A stretch of DNA of 64,000 nt. Source: Candidatus Hydrogenedentota bacterium. GTDB lineage: Bacteria > Hydrogenedentota > Hydrogenedentia > Hydrogenedentales > SLHB01. Where the stretch lies: positions 124,001 to 188,000 of the forward strand of contig JAKPDK010000152.1 in assembly GCA_029552745.1 (NCBI GenBank), given 5' to 3'. Within the stretch, counting starts at the first letter, position 1; every line of letters starts with the position of its first letter. Positions 17,051-26,646 of this stretch are shown piece after piece. The notes below the pieces were generated by a model. It was not told the origin of the DNA, made no database searches, and was given only the letters and a program-made list of their open reading frames with translations. The translations under genes were made by a program, and so were the position numbers.

Positions 17051-17096
17051 CTTAGCATATCAAAAAGCCGGAACACGGCGACAAGATTATCAAAGA

Positions 17097-18056
17097 TCAA
17101 CCAAGACCGTAGTGCCCTACTTGACGAGGGATTCCGTAATTATGGGCCTTGTCGTCTATGATGGGGAATCGGGTTGGGTACTTGATAAATTCCACATGGC
17201 CGTCCATAAAGAGAACGTTGCAGCCACCCGGGAGATGGTTAAACACAATTCCACCCGCCGTCATTGTGTCGGCAAAACTCCCGTATACGTCGAACATGAC
17301 GACAATGTTGCTTTGTCCCTTTGCAGTTGCAGCGGGATTGTTAATGTCTGTGATAGCGAAGCGCTCAATGCCCTCGCGTAATCGCATCACTCGGTTTGTA
17401 CCGGCAAATCCCGTTCCGAGAATCGCCGTCCATGGCAGCTTGGTGGACAATGTAATGTCGTTATCCCAATTCTTTATATTTACTGCCATCGTCACAGGGT
17501 TCACGCCCACAATGGTCCCCGGGGCTATATTGTTCAAGACAGGTTGCGTGCCGGTACCATTCCAAACTCCGTAAAATTCAGACACGTTCGTCAAAGCAAA
17601 GCCGTGGTACCAGTACGAACGTCCAATAGCCGCAGCAAGAAAATAACGCATCGAAAGTCTGTCTTGAGCGGTCGTGGCAGCGGCGATGTGTTCCTCGATG
17701 GTCCCGTTGGGCAATCTGTCAGCAACCATCGCCCCGGAGCCATCAGCATCCGTGTCAGAAGGGCAATGCGCAACCGCAAGGTCCGTAAGATATTCGGGAT
17801 AAATCGCATTGGGGTCTGCTGCGGCAAATACCGGTACCCCTCCGGGGTTCGCAAATGGGGCTAGTGGAGGGTAATTCCCACGATTTTCGCCCGAGTACAT
17901 GGCGTAAATCAGCCCAAACTGTTTTAAATTGTTTTGACAACTCGCGCTGCGAGCTGCTTCTCTAGCCCGCACTAAGGCTGGAAGTAAGATGGCGGCAAGA
18001 ATAGCGATAATCGCTATCACGACAAGAAGTTCGATGAGCGTAAACCCACGGCGCAT
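17097..18056 (-). CDS. type II secretion-like pseudopilin, DUF1559/H-X9-DG type
   Basis: A 319-residue protein that starts [20 protein letters not shown], a class III prepilin leader with cleavage after Gly and N-methylated Phe, followed by the hydrophobic assembly helix. The C-terminus carries [17 protein letters not shown], the H-X9-DG motif of this family, which is greatly expanded in planctomycetes, Lentisphaerae and related phyla. It is expected in the periplasm as part of a pseudopilus or minor pilin complex. No other secretion genes lie beside it. Monocistronic by spacing. Confidence 0.92.
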   Translation of the reverse strand: MRRGFTLIELLVVIAIIAILAAILLPALVRAREAARSASCQNNLKQFGLIYAMYSGENRGNYPPLAPFANPGGVPVFAAADPNAIYPEYLTDLAVAHCPSDTDADGSGAMVADRLPNGTIEEHIAAATTAQDRLSMRYFLAAAIGRSYWYHGFALTNVSEFYGVWNGTGTQPVLNNIAPGTIVGVNPVTMAVNIKNWDNDITLSTKLPWTAILGTGFAGTNRVMRLREGIERFAITDINNPAATAKGQSNIVVMFDVYGSFADTMTAGGIVFNHLPGGCNVLFMDGHVEFIKYPTRFPIIDDKAHNYGIPRQVGHYGLG

Positions 18057-18153
18057 AGCAAGAATCTCCTTTCTTTCTGCAGTAATACGTTTGGAAAAAT
18101 TGTAATACTGCCCGAAGAAAAAGTCAAACCATTTCTTGAACGTGGCCGTGAGA

Positions 18154-18567
18154 CTAAATGTGGTACATTGGGAAACGCGAAGTTCTTTCGAGTATCAAAC
18201 TCAGCGTATAACTGGAGAGCAAGTTTTCTATGTCCCGTGACAATTCATTCCAAATAAGCGTCATATCTGGTTCCGTGGAATCTTCGGCAGGTAGGGGATT
18301 GAGAATGGGACCGTCAATGGCTGTGACGATGTCCTTTAATGAAATCTGTGATGCCGACGCTGCTAGTGTGTAACCTCCTTGGGCTCCGCGCACGCTGCGA
18401 ACCAACCCCGCTCTTTTTAACTGCAACAAAATATGGACGAGATATTTTTCGGGAATGTTGCGGCGCTCGGCTATTTGTTGGGCAGTCAGAGGCTCGCCCG
18501 TTTTTTCGAAACATGCCAGTTCCACCATGGCGCGGCAGGCATATTCGCAACGTGATGAAATGTTCAT
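18154..18567 (-). CDS. Rrf2-family transcriptional regulator without cluster cysteines
   Basis: A 137-residue Rrf2 protein: [15 protein letters not shown] at the start, helix-turn-helix [29 protein letters not shown] and wing [11 protein letters not shown] (about 60-70). The three Cys that hold the [2Fe-2S] cluster in IscR/NsrR-type members should lie around 90-110; here that stretch ([16 protein letters not shown]) has none. It is therefore probably a cluster-free type such as CymR, possibly partner- or ligand-controlled. It is divergent from fadN, 202 bases apart, and may regulate it. Confidence 0.87.
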   Translation of the reverse strand: MNISSRCEYACRAMVELACFEKTGEPLTAQQIAERRNIPEKYLVHILLQLKRAGLVRSVRGAQGGYTLAASASQISLKDIVTAIDGPILNPLPAEDSTEPDMTLIWNELSRDIENLLSSYTLSLILERTSRFPMYHI

Positions 18568-18674
18568 AATTCTTGGGTGACCTTCTTTTTCTGGTGGTCA
18601 AAAACGCACTAGCAGAATAGAGGGTTGATAAGCTGTTATGCAAACTTATTCGCGACTTTTCAAAAGATTGACCG

Positions 18675-18701
18675 TTGACAAGGATATAAGTAGGATAGAT
18701 T
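18675..18701 (+). promoter_or_regulatory. possible fadN promoter
   Basis: A perfect TTGACA (18675-18680) is followed after 15 bases by TAGATT (18696-18701), about 70 bases before the fadN start. The -35 is perfect but the spacer is short and the -10 weak. Confidence 0.4.
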
Positions 18702-18769
18702 TGTTTCATGAGCGTAGGCGTACGTTCAATTTCTTTAACAAGTAATATTCAGAAAAAAGGATTGGTTTT

Positions 18770-21169
18770 ATGATAAAGATTCAAAAAGTTGCAGTTTTGG
18801 GTTCAGGGATAATGGGAAGCGGTATCGCCGCGCATCTTGCGAACTGTGGCATTCCTAGTCTGATGCTCGATATGGTGCCTTCTGAGGCAACGGCTGCGGC
18901 TAAAGAAAATGCAGTCGCACGCAACGCACTCGTGGCAAAGAATAAGGCAGCCCTTCTAAAGGCAAAGCCCTCTCCATTATTTAAGAAATCTAACACAGAC
19001 CTCATCGAAATAGGCAACTTTGAGGATGATTTCGAAAAGATTGCCGAGTGCGACTGGATAATTGAAGCGGTAAAAGAAGACCTCGCAGTCAAACAGAGCA
19101 TACTTCAAAAAGTCGATCGTTATCGCAGTCCACATTCCGTTGTAAGTACGAACACCAGCGGTGTGCCCCTTTGGCAGATTTGTGAGAAGAGTTCCCCGGA
19201 ATTGCGTCAGCACTTTCTAGGAACCCACTTTTTCAACCCCCCGCGTTACATGAAGCTTGTCGAACTCATTCCTGGGCCTGGAACCTCACCAGAGATCATG
19301 GCTGCTATGTCTGCTTTTTTAGAAAATGCTTTGGGTAAAGGCGTGGTTTTTGCCAAGGACACACCCAATTTTATCGCGAACCGTATCCTCACATTTTACT
19401 GCCAGTACATAATCAGAACGTTTACAAACTATGGATTAACCGTTGAGGACGTCGATGCCCTCACGGGTCCTCTTATTGGACACGCTTCCTCTGCCACTTT
19501 TCGTACGCTGGACTTAGTGGGCATTGATACATTCGTCTCCGTAATGGGGAATGTCTATCAAAACTGTCTGAATGATGAAAGACGGGAGCTTTTTGTTCCA
19601 ACAAGTTGGATGAAACAAATGCTCGACCAAAAACTTTTTGGTGAAAAGACTGGCGCGGGTTTCTATCGCAAATCCGGTGAACGTGATTCGCAGGGTAAGT
19701 CTATTATTCTTTCATTAGACATCAATACGATGAACTATGTTCCCCAAAGAAAGAAGGATTTCCCCTGCATGACAAAAGCCAAAGAAGCGAAGACGTTAGA
19801 AGAAAGGCTTCAGGCATTATATTTCGGCGATGATGAAGGCTCCCGATTCCTCTGGGATGTTTTTTCTCGTACGGCCGACTATGCAGGAAGAAGAATTCCT
19901 GAAATTGCAGACGATATCGTCAACGTGGATAACGCAGTCAAATGGGGGTTTTCTTGGTCTCATGGCCTTTTTGAGACTTGGGATATACTAGGAGTTCGCC
20001 GTGTCTGTGAACGAATGGAAAAAGATGGTATAGAACCACCGCCCATTGCACAAGAAGTCCTCTCTTCAGGTTGTGATTCGTTTTACAAAAGAGAGAAAAC
20101 CAAAAGCCTTTTTTTTGATATGCGTCAAAAGACGTATGCGCAGGTCCCCAAAAATCCCAAAATACTTCAGTTGGAGTCTCAAAAAAGAGCGGAAAAAGTT
20201 GTTAAGGAGAACTCGTCCTGTAGCTTGATCGATCTCGGTGACCGAATCCTTTGTGCCGAGTTTCATAGTAAGATGAATACGGTTGATAAGGATGTTTTGG
20301 CTTTATTAAAGGAAGCCACGGATTGGATCAATGAGGAGAAATATGACGGTTTGGTAATAGCAAATCAGGGTGATCATTTCTCCGCCGGTGCCAATCTGAA
20401 TTGGATTTTGGGCGAAATTATGGAGAAGAACTGGAAGAAACTCGAACAGGCCGTCCAGGATTTTCAAGATACCAATATGGCTCTGCGATTTTGCCGCGGT
20501 CCGGTCGTTGCAGCGCCCCACCATTACACATTTGGGGGCGGAATCGAAATCACCCAGCATGCCGCCCGTGCGGTTTTTGCGGCAGAGACGTATGGAGGAT
20601 TGGTCGAGGTAGGCGTGGGCGTTATCCCCGGAGCAGGGGGAACGAAGGAAATGCTACGCCGCGCTTTAATGTTTGCACCTGATAGCGTTCCGGATGTGGA
20701 CCCTTTCCCATACGTGAGGCGTGCTTTTGAAACGATAGCAATGGCCAAAGTCAGCACAAGTGGTGTGGAACTGATCGATTTGGGATATTTAACAGAAAAT
20801 GATGTGTTATGTCTAAACTTCGACCAACAAGTCTACAAAGCAAAACAAGTCTGCCTGGGAATGGTCATCGCCGAGTACGTTCCACCGCGCCCGGCGGTAC
20901 TAAGAGCGCTGGGAGAATCTGCCGCCGCGGCATTTCGATCTGCCGTTTACCAATTCAGATTAGGTGGTTACGCCTCGGAACACGACGTCCTGATTGCAGA
21001 GCATCTAGCCCGTGTACTCACTGGTGGTGAGCGACCCGAGGGATCGCTGATGTCGGAGCAGGATGTTTTGGATCTAGAACGAGAAGCGTTCTGTTCTCTA
21101 TGCGGAACAGAAAAAACGGTCGCCAGAATTCAACACATGTTAAAAACCGGTAAACCCTTAAGAAACTAG
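18770..21169 (+). CDS. fadN: 3-hydroxyacyl-CoA dehydrogenase/enoyl-CoA hydratase fusion (FadN type)
   Basis: A 799-residue bifunctional beta-oxidation enzyme with the dehydrogenase part first, the order of Bacillus FadN and the reverse of E. coli FadB. The NAD site GSGIMGSGIAAHL is at 11-23 and the dehydrogenase motif HFFNPPRYMKLVELI is near 150. The hydratase part (about 465-690) has FSAGANLNWI and a GGGIEITQHA oxyanion segment, and ends VGVGVIPGAGGTKEML with the catalytic Glu/Gly region. Cytoplasmic. ATG with AAGGA upstream. The thiolase gene follows after 32 bases. Confidence 0.93.
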   Translation: MIKIQKVAVLGSGIMGSGIAAHLANCGIPSLMLDMVPSEATAAAKENAVARNALVAKNKAALLKAKPSPLFKKSNTDLIEIGNFEDDFEKIAECDWIIEAVKEDLAVKQSILQKVDRYRSPHSVVSTNTSGVPLWQICEKSSPELRQHFLGTHFFNPPRYMKLVELIPGPGTSPEIMAAMSAFLENALGKGVVFAKDTPNFIANRILTFYCQYIIRTFTNYGLTVEDVDALTGPLIGHASSATFRTLDLVGIDTFVSVMGNVYQNCLNDERRELFVPTSWMKQMLDQKLFGEKTGAGFYRKSGERDSQGKSIILSLDINTMNYVPQRKKDFPCMTKAKEAKTLEERLQALYFGDDEGSRFLWDVFSRTADYAGRRIPEIADDIVNVDNAVKWGFSWSHGLFETWDILGVRRVCERMEKDGIEPPPIAQEVLSSGCDSFYKREKTKSLFFDMRQKTYAQVPKNPKILQLESQKRAEKVVKENSSCSLIDLGDRILCAEFHSKMNTVDKDVLALLKEATDWINEEKYDGLVIANQGDHFSAGANLNWILGEIMEKNWKKLEQAVQDFQDTNMALRFCRGPVVAAPHHYTFGGGIEITQHAARAVFAAETYGGLVEVGVGVIPGAGGTKEMLRRALMFAPDSVPDVDPFPYVRRAFETIAMAKVSTSGVELIDLGYLTENDVLCLNFDQQVYKAKQVCLGMVIAEYVPPRPAVLRALGESAAAAFRSAVYQFRLGGYASEHDVLIAEHLARVLTGGERPEGSLMSEQDVLDLEREAFCSLCGTEKTVARIQHMLKTGKPLRN

Positions 21170-21201
21170 TCTGTCTCAAAGAAAAACGAAAGGGAGCCTC
21201 C

Positions 21202-22359
21202 ATGGATGATGTTTTTATCGTTTCTGCCTGTCGAACTGCGGTGGGGAAAGCAAAAAAAGGCACATTAAGATACACGCGCCCCGATGATATGGCTGCTGCG
21301 GTGATTTCAGAAGCGGTAGCTCGCTCAACTGTGCCTCCGGAACGTATTGGTGAAGTGATCATGGGGTGTGCTTTTCCAGAAGCCGCTCAGGGTATGAACA
21401 TCGCACGGATTGCTGGAATGGCGGCTGGGCTACCAGACACCGTGAGCGCTATGACCATTAACCGATTTTGTGCGTCGGGCATAGAAGCTATTGCACTTGC
21501 GGCTGCTCGAATTCAGACTGGCATGTATGATGTGGCTGTTGCGGGTGGCGTAGAATCGATGAGTCTTGTTCCGATGGGAGGCTGTCGGTTTTCTCCTAAT
21601 CCTAGACTCACAAAAGAAAAGCCACAAGTGTATACCGCCATGGGCAACTGCGGCGATAATGTAGCTCGCACCTTTAACATAACCCGTGAAAGCATGGATG
21701 AATGGGCCTATGAGAGTCACCAGCGGGCAGTCAAGGCAATTCAGCAAGGTGCTTTTAAGGACCAAATTGTTCCGCTGGACGTGACTTTGGATGGTCGAGT
21801 CGTTCGTTTCGATACCGATGAGGGCCCTCGACCCGATACAAGCATCGAGGCATTGTCAAAACTTCCGCCAGCGTTTGCTGCATCTCCGAAACTGGGATTC
21901 TGCACTGCCGGCAATTCGAGCCAGACCAGCGACGGTGCTGCCGCGGTTTGTCTCATGAGCGCCAAAGCCGTAAAAGAGATCGGTGTACAACCTTTAGCGC
22001 TGTTCCGGTCTTACCGTGTGGCTGCCGGCGACCCAAGTCTTTTGGGCCCCGCACAGTTGGTGGCGATTCCCGCCGCTTGTGAGGCTGCGGGAATTTCCGT
22101 CGAAGAACTTGACTTGATAGAAAACAACGAAGCCTTTGCTTCCCAATGTTTGTATGTGATGAGAGAAATGCATTTTGATCCCAAGAAAGTCAATGTGAAC
22201 GGAGGGGCCATAGCGTTGGGACATCCGCTCGGATGCACCGGTGCCAAACTTTCTGTCCAGATGGTTTATGAATTAAATGCCCGGCAAGCGCGGTATGGCC
22301 TGGTCACTCTTTGTGTAGGGGGAGGTATGGGCGTCGCGGGAGTCTTTGAAAGACCCTAA
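21202..22359 (+). CDS. fadA: acetyl-CoA acyltransferase (3-ketoacyl-CoA thiolase)
   Basis: A 385-residue thiolase. Catalytic residues are acyl-accepting Cys90 (NRFCASG), His341 (ALGHPLGCTG) and Cys371 (LCVGGGMG). It performs the last step of beta-oxidation, releasing acetyl-CoA from 3-ketoacyl-CoA formed by FadN. GGGAG is placed well before the ATG. The gene is the second of the fadN-fadA pair and converges with cydB, 34 bases apart, with no clear hairpin between. Confidence 0.94.
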   Translation: MDDVFIVSACRTAVGKAKKGTLRYTRPDDMAAAVISEAVARSTVPPERIGEVIMGCAFPEAAQGMNIARIAGMAAGLPDTVSAMTINRFCASGIEAIALAAARIQTGMYDVAVAGGVESMSLVPMGGCRFSPNPRLTKEKPQVYTAMGNCGDNVARTFNITRESMDEWAYESHQRAVKAIQQGAFKDQIVPLDVTLDGRVVRFDTDEGPRPDTSIEALSKLPPAFAASPKLGFCTAGNSSQTSDGAAAVCLMSAKAVKEIGVQPLALFRSYRVAAGDPSLLGPAQLVAIPAACEAAGISVEELDLIENNEAFASQCLYVMREMHFDPKKVNVNGGAIALGHPLGCTGAKLSVQMVYELNARQARYGLVTLCVGGGMGVAGVFERP

Positions 22360-22393
22360 ACTCACTTGGTTCAGTCCCTGGCCGAAAAAGACC

Positions 22394-23410
22394 TCAATAG
22401 CCGAATTTTCCAATTTCAACTTTGCCCCGAAACGTCCAGTAAACAACCGAGGTATACGCTAGTACAAACGGCATACCCAATGCCGCGATGATTGCCATGA
22501 TGCCGAGTGTTTTTGGGGAAGAGGCGGCGTTGTAAATAGTCAGGTTCCATTCCGGATTCAGGCTGGAAACCAAGAGATTGGGGAAAAGAGCGGCGCCGAA
22601 AAGGAAATTAAGCGCAGCAATTGTACATGCAGAGGAGATAAACGCATAGAAAGGTTTATGCATGAAAAGGGCACGGGGGATATTGGTGATTGCCAGCACA
22701 TTCAAAACAACAATAAGCCATCCTACCGGATACTTATTCAAGTTCGCTGTAGCATGGGGTATTTTTACCAGAGTGAAAATAGTCGTAAGCACATAAAGAA
22801 CAAGGAAAACACCGAAACTGTGCCATGCCCACATGTAGATGCGGTCTCGCAAGGCTCCGTCGGTTTTCAGCAAGAGATAATTGGCTCCATGCATAGCGAA
22901 CAATGACACCGTTAAAAGGCCAACAAGCAACGAGTAAGGCCTCAACAAGTCAAGTAAAGTACCTTGAAACTCCTTGTCCGCACCTATGGGTAAACCCAGC
23001 ATAGCGTTTCCGACGGCAACCCCAAACAAAAGTGTGGCGACGGCACTGGAAAGCCAAAATGCCACGTCCCACAAGCTGCGCCATGTCGGAGAATCTATTT
23101 TGCTTCGAAATTCTAAGGAAACCGCTCTAAAAATAAGTGCAAACAACAAGATAATAAATGGGGTGTAAAATGCAGAGAATGTTGTGGCGTAACATTCAGG
23201 AAATGCAGCGAAAAGTGCCCCGCCGAATGTGACAAGCCAGACCTCGTTTCCGTCCCAAAGAGGTCCTATGGAATTGAGCATTACTCTTCGTTCTTTATCT
23301 TCGCGCGCCACGAGATGGAGTATCCCCACCCCCAAGTCAAAACCGTCCAAAATCGCATATCCCGTTAGTAAGACTCCCAAAAGGGCAAACCAAAGCTCAT
23401 TAAGTCCCAT
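22394..23410 (-). CDS. cydB: cytochrome bd quinol oxidase subunit II
   Basis: A 338-residue membrane protein with 8-9 helices. It starts LNELWFALLGVLLTGYAILDGFDLGVG, a hallmark of CydB, followed by RRVMLNSIGPLWDGNEVWLV. ATG 23410 was preferred to an in-frame TTG at 23428 because GAGGGG lies ten bases before it. Together with CydA it reduces oxygen to water with very high affinity and oxidises membrane quinol. It lies 24 bases behind cydA. No CydX-sized frame was recognised after it. Confidence 0.95.
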   Translation of the reverse strand: MGLNELWFALLGVLLTGYAILDGFDLGVGILHLVAREDKERRVMLNSIGPLWDGNEVWLVTFGGALFAAFPECYATTFSAFYTPFIILLFALIFRAVSLEFRSKIDSPTWRSLWDVAFWLSSAVATLLFGVAVGNAMLGLPIGADKEFQGTLLDLLRPYSLLVGLLTVSLFAMHGANYLLLKTDGALRDRIYMWAWHSFGVFLVLYVLTTIFTLVKIPHATANLNKYPVGWLIVVLNVLAITNIPRALFMHKPFYAFISSACTIAALNFLFGAALFPNLLVSSLNPEWNLTIYNAASSPKTLGIMAIIAALGMPFVLAYTSVVYWTFRGKVEIGKFGY

Positions 23411-23434
23411 AACGTTCAAACCCCTCAACCAGTT

Positions 23435-24886
23435 TTAATTATTGTTGTCGTTTCCGTTGCCATTCGTAGCCGTTAATGAAGCTCCTTCGTGACGCGTCAA
23501 TGCCGAAGCTACGTCAAGAAGACTGGACGACTGTGCCTCCGTACTATCCTTCGCTAGAAAGACTTCAGGTCCCCTTTTAATCTTTTTGTCGAGGATATAA
23601 AGCCAAAGGGCAAATAGGACAGCGTAAATAATACCGAACACAATAATGGAGCCCAAAACCTGCTGCGCGGATACAGCCGGGGAAGCGGCATCCGCTGTGC
23701 GCAACAAATTGTAGACGATCCAAGGTTGCCGCCCTAATTCAGCTGCCGCCCAACCAAATTCGTTTGCGATAAAGGGGGCAGGAACCGAAAAAACAAGCAC
23801 CCAAAGTAACCAGCGCGTATCAAAGAGTTTTCCTCGCCACCAAAGGAAAGCGGAAAGTCCCGTAATACCGATAAAGTAAACCCCAAGCGCCAGCATGACA
23901 TGATATGTTTGGAAAGAGAGCCAAACAGGTGGCCAATCTTCTTCCGGAAATTGGTCTAACCCTGGCACGGGCTTAACGAAACTTTCATGAACCAGAAAAC
24001 TCAACAAACCGGGAATGGCGAGACCAAAATAGACCTTGCGCTCTTTTTCACTGGGCCAACCCCACAAATACAGAGGGGCGCCGCCTTCACTGGTGTGAAA
24101 ATGTCCCTCAAATGCCGCCAACTTTGCAGGTTGAGTGGCAGCAACGTTCCTGGCTTGAAAATGCCCCGAGATAGGAGCAATCAAGGACATAACTAGGCCA
24201 ACTGACAATGCTACTTGGAACATCTTCTTTGCCATGGTCACGTGTCGTTGCTTAAGGAGATAATAGGAAGAAATACTGAGCACGAAAAAAGCCCCTAAGA
24301 TACCGCAACCAATCCAAACGTGTACGAGACGGTGCACGGAAGAAGGATTGAAAACCACCGCCCAAAAGTCTGTAATTTCCGCACGAACACCGCTGCCGGT
24401 GTCCACAAGATGGAAACCAGCGGGAGTCTGTTGCCAGGAATTAGCTACGACGATCCAAATCGATGAGAAAAGGGCACCCAAGGCGACCATAACCGTCGAA
24501 AAGAAATGCATCTTGGGACCCACGCGGTCCCAACCGAATACTAAGATGGCCAGGAAGCCAGATTCTAAGAAGAATGCAAAAATACCTTCTGCAGCAAGAG
24601 CCGAACCAAAAACGTCACCCACAAAACGGGAATAAGTCGCCCAGTTTGTACCAAATTGAAATTCCATGACAATCCCGGAGGCGACGCCCATAGCAAAAAC
24701 TACCGCGAAAATACTTGTCCAAAAGCGTGCTATCGCCTCATATTCTTTATCCCCGGTCTTGAGATAGGCGCCCTCCATGATGACCATGATCCAGCCCAAA
24801 CCGATCGACAGGGGAGGAAATATGTAATGAAACATTACAGTTAAGGCAAATTGCAAGCGCGAAAGAGTGATTGCATCTAATTCCAT
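23435..24886 (-). CDS. cydA: cytochrome bd quinol oxidase subunit I
   Basis: A 483-residue membrane protein. The high-spin heme ligand His20 is in [15 protein letters not shown], the heme b558 His lies in [12 protein letters not shown], and the conserved [13 protein letters not shown] segment follows the short Q-loop. Length and loop correspond to the short Q-loop class. The C-terminus ends in an Asn/Gly-rich tail (NGNGNDNNN). Promoter elements are poor by eye; a 14-base palindrome lies just upstream. The enzyme lets the cell respire at low oxygen and would accept electrons that enter the quinone pool from fatty-acid oxidation. Confidence 0.95.
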   Translation of the reverse strand: MELDAITLSRLQFALTVMFHYIFPPLSIGLGWIMVIMEGAYLKTGDKEYEAIARFWTSIFAVVFAMGVASGIVMEFQFGTNWATYSRFVGDVFGSALAAEGIFAFFLESGFLAILVFGWDRVGPKMHFFSTVMVALGALFSSIWIVVANSWQQTPAGFHLVDTGSGVRAEITDFWAVVFNPSSVHRLVHVWIGCGILGAFFVLSISSYYLLKQRHVTMAKKMFQVALSVGLVMSLIAPISGHFQARNVAATQPAKLAAFEGHFHTSEGGAPLYLWGWPSEKERKVYFGLAIPGLLSFLVHESFVKPVPGLDQFPEEDWPPVWLSFQTYHVMLALGVYFIGITGLSAFLWWRGKLFDTRWLLWVLVFSVPAPFIANEFGWAAAELGRQPWIVYNLLRTADAASPAVSAQQVLGSIIVFGIIYAVLFALWLYILDKKIKRGPEVFLAKDSTEAQSSSLLDVASALTRHEGASLTATNGNGNDNNN

Positions 24887-24909
24887 TAGTGATACTCCCG
24901 CTTCTGAGC

Positions 24910-24923
24910 AAAGTTTAAACTTT
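24910..24923. promoter_or_regulatory. 14-base palindrome upstream of cydA
   Basis: AAAGTTTAAACTTT, a perfect palindrome 24-37 bases before the cydA start and downstream of a GATAAT -10-like element. Position fits an operator for oxygen or redox control, but the sequence is not an obvious Fnr, ArcA or Rex box. Confidence 0.4.
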
Positions 24924-24951
24924 TAACAATATTATCATATATCGCCCTATC

Positions 24952-25830
24952 TCACGCAACGTAGTTCACAAAAAATGGCTGAGTCCAGGCGCATTTTCCA
25001 CCGCATCCTAAACACTCAAAACGGACATACGTATAATCACAGTTTTCCGCGATGAGGAATGTCATTTCTGCAGCCTCTATTTCTGCCAGCTGACGTTGGT
25101 AGTCTCCATAAGCTACGATGCGGTCAGCATTCTCCGTCCGTATAGTTATTTCTAAGCCGGATACCTCGATAGATTGAATCCAGACCCCAGTGCTCGCATA
25201 GAAACGCCCGGCACGAAGTGCGGAAATTATGTCTTGAGTACAAGCCGTGTCTGACTGGACCATGTTCCATGCTTTACCGGCGAGTGACAACTTGTGCGTG
25301 TCGTCGTTAGCGAATCCCCACACCTTTATGCCGCGCCCTAAGAGTCTATCCCAACGATCTAATGCATAACCACTCCCTGGTAACACACAACATACGCCAT
25401 TAACAATTTCGATTCCTGAATAATTCCGGGTTTGTTCCAGAATCGCTTGGGGACAGTGGTTGAAATGCTCTTCCCAATTCGGATGGCAAAATATGGCAAG
25501 TCCTTGCGAAGCCAGTATGGCATTCACCGTTTTCTGCCTGTCAGTATCTGGAAGAGGCTGATTTTCGTTACCAATAGCCAGCAGGTGGGGACCTCGTTCG
25601 GTGACTTCTACTCGCGGAAGAAGAGTTAAAGAAGAGTTCGGAAGCTCTTTAGGGTGAGTAAAGTAGTCATGATCTGTGATGGCAATAAAATCATAACTTA
25701 AAGAAATGTATTTCTCAATAACTGTATGCGGTGAGCCTTCACCATCGCTGTTTATGGTATGAGTATGAAGATTGCCGCGTAGCCACGTGTGGACATTGGA
25801 AAGATAAGGGTTATCAATCTGGATAGGCAC
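24952..25830 (-). CDS. PHP-domain metallohydrolase (CehA/McbA-like)
   Basis: A 292-residue protein with the PHP metal-site motifs: HTHTINSDG (22-30), ITDHDYF (51-57), Glu in RVEVTERGPHLLAIG and His in IFCHPNW. Together these form the tri-metal phosphoesterase-type centre. GTG start without a clear ribosome site. Standalone PHP proteins of this kind hydrolyse phosphoesters or amides; the substrate is unknown. It is separate from the polymerase PHP domain at 46.1 kb. Neighbouring genes give no firm clue. Confidence 0.82.
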   Translation of the reverse strand: MPIQIDNPYLSNVHTWLRGNLHTHTINSDGEGSPHTVIEKYISLSYDFIAITDHDYFTHPKELPNSSLTLLPRVEVTERGPHLLAIGNENQPLPDTDRQKTVNAILASQGLAIFCHPNWEEHFNHCPQAILEQTRNYSGIEIVNGVCCVLPGSGYALDRWDRLLGRGIKVWGFANDDTHKLSLAGKAWNMVQSDTACTQDIISALRAGRFYASTGVWIQSIEVSGLEITIRTENADRIVAYGDYQRQLAEIEAAEMTFLIAENCDYTYVRFECLGCGGKCAWTQPFFVNYVA

Positions 25831-25949
25831 GACAATATCTCTGGAATGAAGGCGTTTCGAACGTACTGCTGAAATGTAACAAAAAAAGACTTATGAGTCA
25901 AAACTTACGACACGTGAAATGCGAAAGGTTTTGGATTCAATACAAGGAG

Positions 25950-26525
25950 TCAGATACGGACATCGAAGGTGGGTTTTGGGTTGTCTCTATAGACGGGGAT
26001 GAAATCATCACCTACCTTAATATCCGTACGGTTTTTGGAAGACGGTTCTTCGCCCCGCAAACGGGCTTCTGCTGTCGCGGCCGTCTCGTCAAGCCGATTG
26101 ACAAAATCCTGCGCGCGGGTGCGAGCTGTCGTCTCAATGTTCTTTCTTTGAAAGGCGATATCAGCTGGCCGAGCCTCAGGAGTCTGTCTATTGTCGCGTT
26201 CGTTCTGCCCGCGGCTTCTTTCAGTCGTGCGCGCCTCCTGCATGAGTTCTTCCAGGGAGGGCACCAGCTGACGGGCTTCTTGAACATTCTTTTTTACGGC
26301 ACGTACGGCCACGGCAGGAGGCGTTATCGTATTTTTGCCAAATCCGACTCGCAAGTCTTCAGCGGGTTTCTTAGAGAATAAAATGTCACCCGGAGTATTC
26401 TTTGTGCGCTTGTAATCGAGGCCACGAGTGTCCCGATCTGAAGCAAGTCCCTTCACCTCAGGACGCACATAGCTGTTCAGGTCGGGTTCACTGAATTGCC
26501 GTCCTATTCCAATCGCCGCACCCAT
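25950..26525 (-). CDS. uncharacterised polar protein, 191 aa
   Basis: No family was recognised. The protein is very rich in Arg, Glu, Asp, Thr and Ala, has no membrane segment and no Cys. It starts MGAAIGIGRQFSEPDL and ends VYRDNPKPTFDVRI; the middle (about 75-160) looks helical and possibly disordered. A good promoter (TTGATT-17-GATAAT at 26598-26570) and a GGAA ribosome site support it over the overlapping plus-strand frame at 25893-26381. The opening resembles small flagellar-accessory or scaffold proteins only in composition. Real gene likely, function unknown. Confidence 0.6.
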   Translation of the reverse strand: MGAAIGIGRQFSEPDLNSYVRPEVKGLASDRDTRGLDYKRTKNTPGDILFSKKPAEDLRVGFGKNTITPPAVAVRAVKKNVQEARQLVPSLEELMQEARTTERSRGQNERDNRQTPEARPADIAFQRKNIETTARTRAQDFVNRLDETAATAEARLRGEEPSSKNRTDIKVGDDFIPVYRDNPKPTFDVRI

Positions 26526-26569
26526 AGTTTATGTTTCCATCGATCTGATCTATGTTCTAACCCATATAA

Positions 26570-26598
26570 ATTATCTCATGCTATTCTACAAAAATCAA
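26570..26598 (-). promoter_or_regulatory. promoter of the 191-aa orphan gene
   Basis: Minus-strand TTGATT (26598-26593), 17-base spacer, GATAAT (26575-26570), giving a leader of about 40 bases. Confidence 0.55.
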
Positions 26599-26646
26599 GT
26601 CTATGAAAAGCGCGAAAGTGCCGAGAAACAGGTCATTGATTACGTC

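Noticed and set aside
25893-26381. 162-residue plus-strand frame overlapping the orphan gene
   Set aside because: Low-complexity Arg/Phe-rich translation without a promoter or ribosome site; the minus-strand gene has both.
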